A DNA stretch of 64,000 nucleotides from Eremophila alpestris peregrina (Eukaryota; Chordata; Aves; Passeriformes; Alaudidae): the NCBI GenBank assembly GCA_009792885.1, contig WMCF01000032.1, forward strand, positions 5,746,589-5,810,588, read 5' to 3'. Shown here piece by piece: positions 49,601 to 60,990 of this stretch. The position numbers and the translations under genes were made by a program. How positions within the stretch are numbered: position 1 is the first letter of the stretch; every line of letters starts with the position of its first letter. Under the pieces are notes generated by a model. The model saw nothing but the letters and a program-made list of their open reading frames with translations, made no database searches and was not told where the DNA came from.

Positions 49601-50570
49601 GTTTCCTCTTTCTGCCACAGGTTGTCTTGATTTGTTTTCTTCTCTGGGACACTTCTCAGAGAATTTATGTTTGAAACTGAAAAATAAGTGGAGCTGAGGG
49701 AAGAATACTGTGCTAGGAGGTATTAATAGCTGAGGGGAGGATATTGTGCTGGAAGGTATTAATAGCAGTCATCATTCAGTTCCTGCATCCCTTGCACAGG
49801 GGTTTGAAGCTGCTGGTTCTGCTCTTCTTGTGTCAGGGACTTTGTACATGCTCATTTTATGCCTCTGATTCTCCAGTGTTTACTGGAATCATCAGGAATA
49901 TCTGTTCACAACCTGAACACTTCTTCAAATATTGGAATGGTTGAGATGCATAGAAACACATTCAGGATAATAGCAAAGAAACAAAATAAAAAAGAAAGGG
50001 GAAAACCCAGTGGTGTGCTCACTGTTTTTATTGTTGTTACAGTAGAACAGCATGTGAAAAATATTTTGGGTGTTTTACATGCACAAGAGTGAAAGAAAGG
50101 GACTGAGAGCTTCTGCCTTTTTTTTAATCTATTTCCCTTTGTTCCATCTCCATCTGAGTCAAGTTCTCATTGTGACCTCCCTGCACAGTTTAAGCTTGGA
50201 TCAATTTTTCCTTTTCTGACCATTTAATAAATATTTGGTTTTGCCCTGCCATGGCTTTAGTATCAAATGTCTTTACCTGGTGTGTGTGACCCCTTGCAAA
50301 GATTTAAAGGCAACAAGAGAGCTCATGCATGGTCAGTGTGCCAGCTCAACCCTGGCTCTGCACCCTGCCTCAGAGAACACCACACTTGCCCCAGGGGGTT
50401 GTTTTGGTCAGAGTTGTTTGTTGATGACCCTGTTTGCTGCAATCATTTCAGGCAGGCCCTGCTCAGCTCCCTGTGTGCCCCTGGAGGAGGCTCACTCTGA
50501 GGACTCCGATGATGATGTTGTTGTTGTCCCTCCCCTGCTGCAGGTGAAGAAAAGCTGCACCCATTTCTAA
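28626..50570 (+). CDS. IQCE: IQCE, IQ motif containing E
   Basis: IQCE acts at the base of the primary cilium, where with EFCAB7 it anchors EVC-EVC2 for Hedgehog signalling. Twenty-two coding exons join in frame: 28626-28667, 30341-30388, 30865-30907, 31758-31898, 32191-32322, 33301-33371, 34260-34373, 34479-34529, 35034-35104, 35312-35384, 35765-35814, 38360-38505, 38932-38987, 39291-39499, 40124-40228, 40789-40891, 43066-43161, 43384-43407, 44273-44368, 45412-45542, 46228-46343, 50452-50570. They give 678 residues (human about 695). Residues about 150-485 are coiled coil, including [36 protein letters not shown] and [16 protein letters not shown] motifs follow at about 503-517, 530-542 and 584-596, then an acidic SEDSDDD tail like the human one. 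The start was chosen because exon 1 leads in phase into GDDSLS. The first codons are not conserved enough to prove it. Confidence 0.94.
28913..29121 (+). mobile_element. CR1 LINE 3' fragment in IQCE intron 1
   Basis: This contains the well-known CR1 3' segment in order: GGCTGGACGTTAGGAAGAA, TTCTTCACAGAAAGG, GGAATGGGCTGCCC, GGAGGTGTTTAAAGGAAGAC, a GATGGTCTTGGGGG block and an ATTCTGTGATTCTGTG 3' tail. It is 5'-truncated, plus-oriented and fairly well preserved. Confidence 0.93.
29990..30045 (+). mobile_element. Short CR1 3' fragment
   Basis: GGATCATCTTTAAGGTCCC followed by TTCCAACCCAAAGCATTCT is the terminal segment of a CR1 LINE, plus-oriented, in IQCE intron 1. The tail octamers are degraded. 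Confidence 0.85.
33558..33938 (-). other. Open frame next to the LTR, possible retroviral remnant
   Basis: A 126-codon open frame starts inside the U5 side of the adjoining LTR and runs into the flank. The predicted peptide is rich in Lys and Arg in the middle ([10 protein letters not shown]) and in Gln, Ser and Pro later. I recognise no gag, pol or env motif. It could be leader or internal sequence of the element, or chance. It lies antisense inside IQCE intron 6 and has no sign of being a host gene. Confidence 0.3.
33902..34200 (-). mobile_element. Probable endogenous retrovirus LTR in IQCE intron 6
   Basis: On the minus strand this 299-bp block starts TGTTAGCAGC and can be closed at GGTGACA, giving TG...CA ends. 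AATAAAG lies late in the element (complement at about 33969-33974), followed by a U5-like stretch with GGAGTCTTGCG. The second half reads like an R-U5 boundary. No clean target-site duplication is seen, so ends are approximate; sequence on its 3' side may be internal ERV DNA. It is antisense to IQCE and ends 59 bases before exon 7. Confidence 0.6.
35815..38359 (+). other. IQCE: IQCE intron 11
   Basis: This 2.5-kb intron follows a phase-2 donor (AAAAA|GTATG). No coding exon, repeat family or RNA gene was recognised in it. Its acceptor shows two AGs 7 bases apart; only the downstream one (exon start 38360) keeps the frame. Confidence 0.75.
40892..43065 (+). other. IQCE: IQCE intron 16
   Basis: This 2.2-kb intron lies between the last coiled-coil exon and the first IQ-motif exon. 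I see no gene or repeat family in it; there are short T- and A-runs only. Confidence 0.75.
43066..43161 (+). other. IQCE: IQCE exon 17, first IQ motif
   Basis: The exon is 96 bases, phase 0 at both ends. It encodes [15 protein letters not shown], a degenerate IQ motif ([10 protein letters not shown]) that lacks the Gly of the IQxxxRG consensus. IQ motifs bind calmodulin or related EF-hand proteins. Confidence 0.9.
43384..43407 (+). other. IQCE: IQCE exon 18, 24-nt micro-exon
   Basis: ATTTCAG|AAAGAA...GATGAG|GTGAGT defines a 24-base, phase-0 exon encoding KEKIALDE. It completes the basic end of IQ1 and sets the spacing to IQ2. The human protein has the equivalent segment (KKKAVLDE) at this place, which supports the exon. 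Skipping would remove eight residues without frameshift. Confidence 0.88.
44273..44368 (+). other. IQCE: IQCE exon 19, second IQ motif
   Basis: The exon is 96 bases, phase 0. [18 protein letters not shown] fits the IQ consensus well (LQxxFRGHxxR) and matches the human [10 protein letters not shown] segment. Confidence 0.93.
45412..45542 (+). other. IQCE: IQCE exon 20, third IQ motif
   Basis: The exon is 131 bases, beginning in phase 0 and ending in phase 2. [18 protein letters not shown] is an IQ motif with Ala in place of Gly, parallel to the human IIQSALRAHLAR. Confidence 0.93.
46344..50451 (+). other. IQCE: IQCE intron 21
   Basis: The largest IQCE intron (4.1 kb), between the Pro/Ser-rich exon 21 and the acidic terminal exon. 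Apart from a 36-bp tandem duplication near 49.7 kb, nothing was recognised in it. Confidence 0.75.
49693..49764 (+). repeat. Two-copy 36-bp tandem duplication
   Basis: Copies 49693-49728 and 49729-49764 both begin GCTGAGGG and end GGTATTAATA, with a few substitutions between them. It lies in the last IQCE intron. Confidence 0.85.
50452..50570 (+). other. IQCE: IQCE terminal coding exon with acidic tail
   Basis: The exon enters in phase 1 and encodes [20 protein letters not shown] followed by a short divergent end and stop TAA at 50568-50570. Human IQCE ends with a parallel SDDSDDIVIAPSLP segment. A GTGAAG after CTGCAG at 50544 could act as a weak donor, but reading through gives a tail of the expected length. 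Confidence 0.88.
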
Positions 50571-53500
50571 GGTCTGGTAACAGCCTCTGGTCACCCTGAA
50601 TCATTTGTTTCACCAACAAAACTGTTTGTACTGAGATCAAGCATATCAAAGATGGAAAAAGGGCGAGTATCAGCCTGTTTTTAATGACAGTTCACATGAT
50701 TTCAGCCACAAATGAATAATTCTTTGATATGTTGTCTCTGCAGACTTCATGGCTAAAAGCCACTGAGTGTTAACCTTACCCTCCTGGTACACAGAGAGCT
50801 TGGATTTCACAGCTCAGCCAAAACACTTGAATGCTCTGCTTCACAGTGAGGATTATAAATTCAGTTGCCAAATTTATACAAAAACAAAAAAGCCTTAAGA
50901 TATTGAATGTCAAACAAAGTTTTGTTTCGGGTCAACTGAAATAATTTCTGTAATCAGAAAGTGGTAAATGACATAACTCCAGTTTTTAGCCTGTGTATGC
51001 AAAGGGGTACAGCTGGTATTTGTTATCTGTGCTTTACTATTTTTACTGTATCATATTTTAATATCTTTTTTGTTTGTTTTTATATTGAACATTTACAGTC
51101 TGTGCAGACCTTATAAAGGCTTTTAGAAAGCCATCTCTTTGTCACAGGGCTATTCTAGGCCCATTGTATCAGCTGGGTTTTCTTATTTATTGACCTGTTC
51201 CATGTGTGTGTATGGTTGATCTGTGTAGAACTGGTTTGTGTTGAAATATCTGATGACATAATCAGCTTTTGGGATTTGTCAGGGCAGGAGTGTGCTGTGG
51301 AGGGATACCCTTGTGAGTGTTTTTTCTGCTTAAAAAGTCACAAATTTATGTGTGTTTTGAAGGTTCAACTCTTAATGTGTAAAAATACTTGACAGAGGAG
51401 ATAGAACTGTGTGGAATGCTCACCTGGCTGCATTGCTCATACCTAATCCAGGGAGTTTGGTTTGGGAGCAGAAGTGCTAAGGTTGGGTTATAACAGAAAT
51501 TAGGATCCAGAAAAAGCACTCATGGATATAATTATCCATGGAAAGACCAAAGGCCTGATGGGCTGTTGAGGATTTAATCAAAGGGGATCTTTCCAGATCT
51601 TCTCTGCAGACAGTACTTTTTTGGATAATTCCTCCTGTTGCACCAACCTCCTTTAAAGACATTGAAATGTGTGTGGGTTTTTTTTTTAAGGTGAACTAGA
51701 TAAACCATGATACTTATTGGAAGGGGAAATTAATTTTACAGGCACGTGGTGAAGGTTTTCTGGAAACTCTAATGGTTTCTTTGTCATCAAAGAGTAATAA
51801 AGTCTCCTGTAAACAGAAAGCACACTCTTAAATATAAGATTTTTATCACCTTTTCTAAATTAAAAACCAGTCACCACTGTTTCTCAGAATACCAATAAGT
51901 CAGGGCTGTCTCAGCTCTGTGATTTCATTGAGGCACTATCTGAGGCTTATCATAGTTTGTGCCAGTACTTGCAGCCAAAGAGGAAACTGGATGGCTGCAG
52001 CACAATGCAGCTGATTTCATTTAATCCCATCGGTGGAAATGCTGCCTGTGCTATTTCCAAAGGCAGTTTTGGGAGCTCTCCATACCCAAAGCAGTCTGAA
52101 GAATGTCATCTGCACTCCCACTGGGTAAATTTTTCCTGCTGGTGCTTTGGTCACATGACTGTCATCTGCAGGAAGGATAAAAAATATACATAAAAGAAAA
52201 AAGGATAGAATCCTTCTGGTAGAAGCTGGGATCTGTTTCCTTCTTTTTCTGGGAGTCAGGTTAAGAAGAAGGGTCATTTTGCTAAATGGAAGCAGTGCTG
52301 TAGTGAGTTGTTGTGTATAATATTTCAGGTCTGTAACTGTGACTGTGTCATGGATCTCTCCAGAGAGTAACCAGAGATGAGGTCTGACACATTAAAGGAA
52401 GAGTGTGTGATGTGTCAGGATACCAAATACCTGCCTGGCTGTCATCCTGGAGGGAAATACTGGGGCAGCAAATGCAATAAAGGAAAACATTCTTTTACTT
52501 TACTATGCTGTAGTGAGCAATGTGGCAGCATTAGGAAATTGATACAGAGCAGAAGGGCTGTGTTTGAGCTGAGCATGTGACCAGCAGCAGCACTGTCAAT
52601 ACACAAATTCTGGGATAAATGGGAGATAGGACCTTGGGATGACCCAGACAGGCAGAAACCAGGGTGAAAAGGAGCAAGTGTTTTCTGGGCTGAATCAAAA
52701 TGTGTCTAAAACTTTCTAAATTTCTCTCTCCCAGCTATCAAAAAGCTGATACTAACCTTGAGATGGCCTTCAAACCCATGTCTCACTTTGGAAGATAACT
52801 AAGTGTTCACTACACATCAGAGGTTTGGTGTGGTACAGTAGGAAACCTGCACAGTGTAAGCCCCATGTGTTCTGTGGTGGGATGTGTTGGAGGGAGTAGT
52901 GATTAACACTAGGTTTGGTTCTGTGGTTATCTAGCTCAATGCCAGCACCCATAAATCTGGGAAGATTTATGAAGGAACAAAAAGTTAATTTTTGAATAAA
53001 TGGCATTTTTCCTTAACAGGGAGCTGAAGTCAGTAAAAATCAGTGTGGCTCAAACCTGCCAAGGTAGGCCCAACACAAACAGAGTGTTTCTGAAAAACAC
53101 CTCTTTAGAAAGCCCTGGAAACCTTGTGGGGGTGTCAAGGTCTTGAATTAAAATTAAACTGTATCCTGTGTCACCTGAAAGCACACTTTCATTCTGTGGA
53201 TATGGAATAATGTTCCTGACTAAAAACTCTCTGGTTTGCAGCAGAGTTAGAGATGGTGTGTGATGCAGAGATCTGACTTTAATGGGACCTTATCTCTCTT
53301 GATCTCTTTTTGCCATTAAGTGCCTTTGCCTGTAAATCTTTACTGAGGCATCAAGACCTGAAAACTGTATTGTTTCCTGCACAGCTCTAAAAATAATCCC
53401 TGCACAGGCAACTTCTAATGTAGTCAAAATGGAAAGGGATTAATCTTGGCACATGAGAGCACCATTAATTTTTATGATCTTTTTAATATTTAGAACTGTG

Positions 53501-53600
53501 CAAGTATTTTATATAATTTATTTTGGGATCTTTGAAAAGCTAAAACAATTGCAATGTATTTTCTTTCAACGGTTGAATTTTGAAATAAAGTTTATAACCA
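50571..53600 (+). other. IQCE: IQCE 3' untranslated region
   Basis: About 3 kb lie between the stop codon and a strong poly(A) site. Additional AATAAA words at 51796, 52476 and 52995 could give shorter forms. No ORF of interest and no repeat family was seen. The full-length extent is inferred from the signals only. Confidence 0.5.
53584..53589 (+). terminator. IQCE: Distal IQCE polyadenylation signal AATAAA
   Basis: AATAAA is followed within 15-35 bases by the GT-rich element TGTTGATGTGTTTGTTCTG, the classic arrangement of a cleavage/polyadenylation site, placing cleavage near 53600. Confidence 0.7.
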
Positions 53601-53620
53601 AATGTTGATGTGTTTGTTCT

Positions 53621-56600
53621 GCTGCTGCTGCGTTTTCATTGCCCCTCTGGCCTCAGCTGCATGCTCCTGTTTTCTCTTTGCACCTGGGCTGATCTTCTGT
53701 CCCTGATTTCCTGCCTGGACAACAAGGTAACTGAAACATGTAGGTGAAATTTCTTCATTCTTCTTAGTGCAGGTTCAAGGTTGTCCTTGAACAGTGTTCC
53801 TGACCAAAGGCTGGTGGAACTGGAAGAGCTGATGGGTTTTTGCTTTAAAAAGCTGGTCTGGCAGCAGCTGAGGGAGAGCAGGAGACTGCAGAGTGCAAGG
53901 GTTTACTGACAGTGGATCTCCTCCCCTGGGTTCTTGTTGCTGGTTGTGAAGCTCTGGAAGGAAGTAGGATGTGTGCATTCCTTTCCAGGTCCACAGAAAA
54001 AGCCTTTAAGGAGTCCCTAAAGGAGCCTTCTGCTGGTTTATGGAAATAGAAGTCCCTGTGAATTGCTTTGAAAACATGGGAATCCTGCAGTCATCCTCTT
54101 GCAAGCAGAGTCCTTGGTGTAGGACTACAACAGCTATGAGAGTACAAGATGAGACAGTCTTTGTTGGATGATTATATTAATTAAATTTCACTCTTTTTTA
54201 TTCTTTCTTCTCAGCTCTACTGGCATGTTCTCTGGATTTCTTATGAGAAACTTCAGTTTTAAGTCTTAAACACCAGAGGTAATCCAGGAGGCATGAATGG
54301 AAAAATTTGGTATTATTTCTTGGAGCAGACTGGTCTTGAATTCAGTTGAAAGCAATTAAACATTCACACTTAGTTATATTAAGCCATAATTTGTCTGCAG
54401 CTGAAGTTGGAATGCCCTTGACTCCTGCAAGCTTTGCAGCATCTCTCTGTGGTAGGTTTGTCAGCTAATGAATTGCTTTCCTCATACAAACTTTTTAAGG
54501 ATAGAAAAGTTTGATTCAACAGGCATCATTAAGACCTGCAAAGAGCAGAATTTCCATGTTAGATTCCAGGTTTTTAGGGAAGGGTTTTCAGGTATGGTTG
54601 GTGGTCATGTGCTGCATCAGTTCCTCAGTTTCCTTCTGTTTGCTGAAGTGCTGCTCTGCTGGTGGAGGCAGTGCTGACATCCCCTTCCCAATTCCTGCCC
54701 TGGTTTTGGTGTGTGTTTGGGTTCCAGGTGCTGTTCAGTGACCACTCTTGCTGTGTTCAGGGAATTTCCTGGAGCAGTGAGTGCTGCTGTGTCCTCAGGA
54801 ATCACACTCTGGTGTACTCCACTGCCTCTCCCAGTTATCCTTTTCAAACCTGAGCATTTGGACTCCCCCTGCTCTCCCCAGGACAGTGTTTGTGGTGTTC
54901 CCCTCACCAGAGCAGTGTCTGAACCCATGTCCCAGCTCAGGCTGTCCCAGCTCCCCTCTCTTTGGGAGGGTTTTGCCTCACAGACACTGCACACAAACCC
55001 CTTTAGGGCTTCCATTGCTGGTGGTGTCAACAGAGGTGTCATAAAATCTTTGCTCAAAATGCTCTGGGAAGAAGCAGGAGGGACATCATGTCCATTGTCC
55101 AGGGCTGTCTCACCTCCCTCATCATCAGCCAGACAATCCCAGCCCCAGATCTCCTTCCTCTCCCCTCCTGAGCTCTGCAGAGCTGAGCCTCTGCCTCAGC
55201 AGTGTAACACAGCCTGAAAGTCTTTGCTGTAATATGACTTCAGGGATGGAATACTGTAAAATCTGTCACTTGGTTACAGTGCTGCTGTAACAAAAGGCTG
55301 TGCTTGAATGGCCTCTAGGTATCTGCATGGAAAATTAGAAGAGCTTTTAATAAATGGGATTGACCATGAGTGCCTGTAGTACAAGTTACAATGTTCTGCA
55401 CAAACATTGCTTTACATTGCCATTATGGAGCAATAATCCTTATTTGGAACTTATACAAATTGTGGCAGAACCTTCTATTTATCTAACCTGGAAATTTTTT
55501 CCTGAACAGGCTCTCTATAATGTACTCAGAGAATTGGCAGTTTCCTTCCCTCTATCAGATATTTAATAGGCATGTATTGCATTTCCATGCTAGTAAACCT
55601 TCATTATTATACAAAATGTACCAGAATGTTAGGAAGAAATACCTTAAATAATTAAATAGAAACGAAGAGTGACAAAACAAATGAACAAAGTGCAATTTGA
55701 GCTGTGTTATTCTTTCCTTTTTATGTTCACTTATTTGCTAATTTGCTGAACTTACTGGACTGCAGTGGGTCTTGCTGTGATTAGGGAGAGTTTGCCAAGT
55801 TCCTTTGTAATTGTTTCTTTGCAATTAACTAAATAATAGAATGTTCTCTGTGTGGCTCTCTGGGGAAAAGAAGCGGGCAGGTGCTTTTGCAATAGGATTT
55901 CCACATCTTCCACCCATTTCCCTAGAACTCAGTTTAAAAAGACCAGTAAAACATGGGAGAGAGAATATTGCCTCAGGACTAGAAATGAGAGAATTAACCC
56001 TCTATTATTGGTTCTTTCAGTTGGCTGAAAGCTTTTTTTTTTTTTTTGCTGGCCCTGGGGGTGGCTATTCTTTGTGTAAACCTGAAAATCTCTGGCAGGA
56101 AGTTAGAAGAAAGTCATGAAACCCCAAATGTATGTTCCTGCCTGCAGATGCCTCCACCCGGGTGAAGTCCTCCAAGCTGGGAGGAGAAGTGAGCTGGGAA
56201 GATCCCTGGCTTTGCTGGGAGAGCAGAGGCAGGAGACCGAGCTGTCACGGAGGGGGGAGGCTGGAGAGCAGCAGCCCTGGCTTTGTTATTTCCTTTGACT
56301 TTGAGCAGAAAATTACAGAGGAAGCCCTGGGAGGAGAGGAAGGGTGATTTTAATGGAGGCACAGTTCAGCTCAGCGGGAAGGAGGCAGGGCTGGATGTGA
56401 GGGCAGAGTTTATGGAGCGGCAGAGCCGGAGGTGTGGCCCGACAGGCGAGGCTCGGTGCTCTGGCTGACCTCCCCCTGACCGTCCGTGATTTAGTCCCCG
56501 TCTCAAGAGGGCAACTCATCCATCTGCTGGCACTTGGAGTGCAACCTTCCTTTTTTTTTTTTTACTCTGTATTGGCTAAAACCTTTTGTAGCACATATTA

Positions 56601-59600
56601 GGTTTGACACTGAGGGGAAGACTCCTTGCTCCACAGTATATTAAAAGCTGAATTATTTAATTTCATAGTGAATCAGAAAAGCCAGGGGTAGGAGATTGCT
56701 GCTTTAAAAGGTGCTCTCGTTGCCACTTCAGCAGTAGGGATGTCTGGAATCAGAAGCTTGTGAAGAGTGAAAAATGCCCCATTTCTCAGAGTGCTTCTGC
56801 AGACAGCCTGGTGGTCTCAGGAGGATGGAGGACAGCACTGGCTGCCTTATTTTGGAGGTTTAAACGAGTCTTTTTATCCTTACTGTCTTTAATGTGGAAC
56901 GTTTCTCATCTGCCTATTTTGTCCAGTGATTCTTTAGCAAAGCCACTGTCAGAGCAAGTTAGCAAACACTAATACAGCTCTTTGGGCTACTTTTCAGCAG
57001 GATTACCAGAGAACAAGCTGACATTTGCAGTTTGCTTTGCTCGACTGTAGAACTGCTTTCCATGCAAGGGTGATTTACTGTTGGATTTTATTCATGGGAT
57101 GTCATGGCAGTGTCTCGTTTGTTCGTTTGGCTTTGGCAAAACAGAGTGTACCTGTATGTGAGGGAAGGGAAAAAAAGGCTGCTATAATCTAAACATGAGA
57201 GCCTTGTTTTGTCATGTAATCAAGAGTTACCTGAATGGGATCAAATGAGAGATGCTAGACATCCAAGAATTGCAGATATTTCTTTGTGATGAGGTACGAT
57301 GGGCTGAAATGCCGTGGAAAGTATGGCTAGTGCTGGATCCTGTGGCTTGTCTCTTATTCCTCATTTGCTGAATCCATTCTGCTCTTCATTTTCCCATATC
57401 ATTATAAATAATTGTGGGGGAGAAATGAAAACTGTTGATGCCTGTGTTTCTCTGTAATCCCCAATCCTCATTCTACTCTAATTTAATCCAGTTGTCTCGG
57501 CAGCAGGAGGCTGAGGGAGGCATGCACACCAGTCCCTGAGAGTGCCTCAAACACCCACCCCCATGGAACAGCATCCAGCTTTTCCTGTCATTTATTCCAA
57601 AACCTTTTGTGCAGTTTGATTTACACCAGCCCCTTCAAACAAGGTCTCAGTGTGGTGTCCTGGCTGCATCTCCTGTCCCCCTGTCCGTCTCCTGCTGGCA
57701 GAGGTGCTTGGACTTGCAGCCTGGTGGGGGTTTTGTGTCCATCCAGAGGCCTGTGGCTGCAGTTCCTTCTGCAGGACAGATTCCAGCCTGGAGCCTTTTA
57801 GCACCAAATTGCAGAAACTCTGTGTCAGAAGGGGCTTACACAGAGATCTCTTGCTCCCAGCCAGGTCTCTCTGCTCCTTGTCTTTGCTACAATTGGAGGT
57901 GAAATGTGTTAGACCATTGGCCCTTGAAATAATTCCTTCTTCATCCTCACCAGCACCGTGAAAAAAATGAAAAAAATGAAAATAATAAGGAAGAAGATAA
58001 AATTGGCTGATGTTCAGCTGTCCTCCTGCAGAAAAAGAAATCCTTTTCTTGGAGAAAGCTGGGGGGAGTTGAGGTCTTATATCTTGTATCCTTGTATATC
58101 TTGTACTTGTGCACACAGCACATGGCTCTGAACCCTCTGACGTGTGTCTTAATGCTATTTGTCAGTGATAAGATTTCTTTTTAGCTGTGTTGATAATACT
58201 CATATGAAAATCCCATCCTAGTCAAAAGCTATTGAAGTTGATGTAATATTTCAGAACATCAGCAGAAATATGTTTATTTGCTTCTAAGGGGTTAAATGGC
58301 CCATTTTAGCATTTTTGCTCTCCTTATTTATGAAATGCATCAGTCAGGACAATGTAAAGCATGAAATCCTGGCAGCATTTGGGAAAAGGAATAAAAAACA
58401 TACTTCCAAAAGATGTGTCTCCATAATGTCTACTGATCTGCCACCCTTTAGGAGAAAAAAACAGTTGGTGTTACCCATTTTTTTTCCAGTGGGATACACA
58501 GCACTCCAGTATTTTCTAAGTGTTCATGGGCCATCACAGTTTTTAATTCTAAACAGATGAGAGTTTCTCAAGCCTGCAAGACCTGGAAATCATTTGTGTG
58601 AAGTCTGTTAGAGGACTGGATGGTCCTTTTTTCCCTTGCCAACTCCAAATTGTGTTGAGTGGTATTTAAAAGACTGCTTTGAGCAATCAGCAATGGGTGA
58701 GGTGTGCTGCAGCAGGGCTGGGATGGGGACACAAGGATGGAGAGACTGAAGCTCTGGGACATGGTGTGATTAGATTGGCCAAGGAGCTCCTGCATTAGTG
58801 CTGAGCCACACTACACACTTACAGCAAGAATTAAATTATTCATTCTATTCTTTTAAAATAAAGCAGCAAATATTTTTATACATTCCAGTTGCAACAGCAG
58901 CAGTACAATCTTTATAATAAAGTGAATGAATTTGGGATTGCTGTTGCTTATCGTTATCTTTCCTATTTTACCTCACTGTCCTAGCATTATCCAGAATATT
59001 TATGTACTTGTTTCTAACACAATCCCCTGAGAAGGTATACTCATCTTTTTTACCTTTTACCTAAAAATACCTTCTGTTCTGTTCAGAAAGAAATGAGAAG
59101 CCTTTCCCATTGGATCAGAGTTCTAATCCTTGGGACAGTGGTGTGTGAGTGGCTCTATGGGGAGCCCACCATATGCACAGCTCCGTGGTGTTCTGCAGTT
59201 AGATGCTGCCATTGCTGAAATATTCAGGTGCTTAATCCATGGCTCTAATTTCTGATGTCATCAAAACAAGCTGAGAGTTGTAGGTCTCTTCAAGGTGATG
59301 AGGCAACACTCTGGCTTTGGGTCAGGGTTTGGATGAGGCTTTGCCTGCAGAGAGAAGGGTGGAAGCTGAAGCAGAGCACTGCATCTCTCCATGGAACAGG
59401 TGGAGGGCACACCTGGAAATCACACAGGAGGCTCATCCATATCTTTAGACACCTGGGTACCTCTAGAAATGTCCCCCTGAGTTTCAGCAAACCAAGCCAG
59501 GCTGGGACAGCCTGTGCTAGGGAACAATTGCATCAGCTGGTGAAGGCATTGGTGTCATCAGTGGCACCAGGGGATGGAATGTGCAGAGTGGTTGGGTCAC

Positions 59601-59689
59601 TTTGGGGTTATTTGGAGAGAGAGGTGGAGATGTGGTTTGATGCTGGGTGTGGACACCCACCCTCTGCCACACGTGGCCCTGTGCCCAGC
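53621..59689. other. Intergenic DNA between IQCE and TTYH3
   Basis: No coding exon or RNA gene was recognised. A patch at about 56126-56480 is richer in G, C and CpG than its surroundings and may be regulatory. Poly-T runs lie at about 56033-56047 and 56551-56563. Confidence 0.6.
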
Positions 59690-59830
59690 ATCACAGAGTC
59701 ATTAAGGTTAGAAAAGACCTCCAAGATCATCGACTCCAGCCATCAGCCTGGCACCGCGACCACGTTCGCTACTAAACCATGTCCTCAAGTGCCAAATCCG
59801 CACTTTTTTGAGGTATTCTGGGAGATTCCA
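59690..59830 (-). mobile_element. CR1 LINE 3' fragment
   Basis: In plus-strand reading it starts ATCACAGAGTCATTAAGG, then TTAGAAAAGACCTCCAAGAT, then CTAAACCATGTCCTCAAGTG, the reverse complement of the CR1 3' region. The element therefore points to the minus strand, just upstream of the TTYH3 CpG island. Confidence 0.88.
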
Positions 59831-60455
59831 AGACTTGGTTCGAATCGTTATTTTATTAGTCACGCGATGAGAAGTGTCTCCTGAACTCTCACCTGTGCTC
59901 CCCTTGCTGCCACTGCCGTGTGCGTGCCCGGCCAAGGGAGCGCTGGATAACACCCTGCCTCTATCAACTGCTAACTCAGGAAGGGCAAACTTGCTGCCTC
60001 CGGATCTTCGGATGCGCGTCGAGACGGACTCGAGAGGAACCAACAACAAGTGACTTCACGACCGCCTTTACCACTCGGCGCGGCACAAATCGCTTTTAAC
60101 TGCTTTATGCTCAACCCAAAGCGCACCTTCCGCTGTTAGAGCCGTCCGTGCGCGATGCACGGCGACAGGAAGCGTGTCGGGAAGCGAGCCCGGGGCCCCC
60201 TCAGCGCTGCCCGGGGGAGCCGAGCGGGGCCGGGCCGGGGCGGGGCGGCGGCGGCGGCGCCAATGGGAGCGGGCGGGCGGCGCCGGGCGAGGGCGGCGGA
60301 GCCTCTGGGCGAACAAAGAGGGAGCGGGGAAGCGGGCGGAGGGAACGGCGAGAGGGGCGGGGAGGGTGGGGGGGGACGCCCGGCCATGCGGGGCCGGCGG
60401 TGAAGGCTGAGGCGCTCCATGGCCGGCGGCTCGGGGTGAAGGCAGGGCGCGGGCC

Positions 60456-60578
60456 ATGGCGGGCGTCAGCTACTCGCCGCCCTGGTGGGTGAGCCTGCTG
60501 CACCGCCTGCCGCACCTCAGCCTGCGCTGGGAGCTCACCGACAACGACTTCCGACCGCACGACGCCGAGTACCAGCAG
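60456..60578 (+). CDS. TTYH3: TTYH3 exon 1 (gene runs off the right edge)
   Basis: TTYH3 is a Tweety-family protein with five membrane spans at the cell surface. It has been described as a large-conductance, calcium-linked chloride channel, though later structures show no clear pore. This exon encodes the first 41 residues, MAGVSYSPPWWVSLLHRLPH and onwards to YQQ, ending at the donor CAG|GTGGGT in phase 0. Human TTYH3 has a 41-residue first coding exon with the same MAGVSY...PWWVSLLHRLPH opening. This part lies outside the membrane, ahead of the first span, which is in exon 2. Exon 2 was not found in the remaining 3.4 kb, so intron 1 is at least that long. Confidence 0.95.
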
Positions 60579-60672
60579 GTGGGTCCTGCCCGGGGCCGCG
60601 CGTGTGCGCGGGGTGCGCGCCCCCGGCTGCGCGGGGCAGCGGGAGCGGGGGCCGGGCCCGCATGGAGCGAGC

Positions 60673-60698
60673 AGGAGGAGGAGGAGGAGGAGGAGGAG
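60673..60698 (+). repeat. (GGA)n trinucleotide run
   Basis: About eight GGA/GAG triplets in a row lie in the GC-rich start of TTYH3 intron 1. Confidence 0.9.
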
Positions 60699-60873
60699 TG
60701 CGGCCCCCGCTGGGGCTCCCCGGGTGGGTTCCGTGGGTGCCGTGTGCCCCCTGCTCCGTGGCCGCCGCAGGGTCGGGGCAGGCGGGAGGTCATCACCCCC
60801 GGCAGCAGCCCCGTGCTGCACCTCCAGCCTGCCCGGAGCTCCGGGATCTTCTTGGGAGAAGGTGAAATTACAG

Positions 60874-60990
60874 GCTGATGGAATCGCTGAGGTTGGAAAA
60901 GCCCTCCGAGATCAGTGAGCTCAGCCTGCGGCCGAATCCCACCGTGCCCACGGACCCCCATCGCGACGTGAGCCCTGGCACGGGGCAGGA
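60874..60990 (-). mobile_element. CR1 LINE 3' fragment in TTYH3 intron 1
   Basis: GGAATCGCTGAGGTTGGAAA followed by AGCCCTCCGAGATCA and later CCACCGTGCCCACGGACC matches the reverse complement of the CR1 3' region, with CpG-biased substitutions. Minus-oriented. Confidence 0.75.

Noticed and set aside
50545..50550. GTGAAG as a splice donor ending IQCE exon 22
   Set aside because: Weak donor, no convincing downstream exon, and reading through gives a stop at a position matching the human C-terminus length.
59836..59860. GGTTCGAATCG as a tRNA T-arm
   Set aside because: No matching acceptor stem, D-arm or anticodon arm upstream; it lies next to a CR1 fragment.
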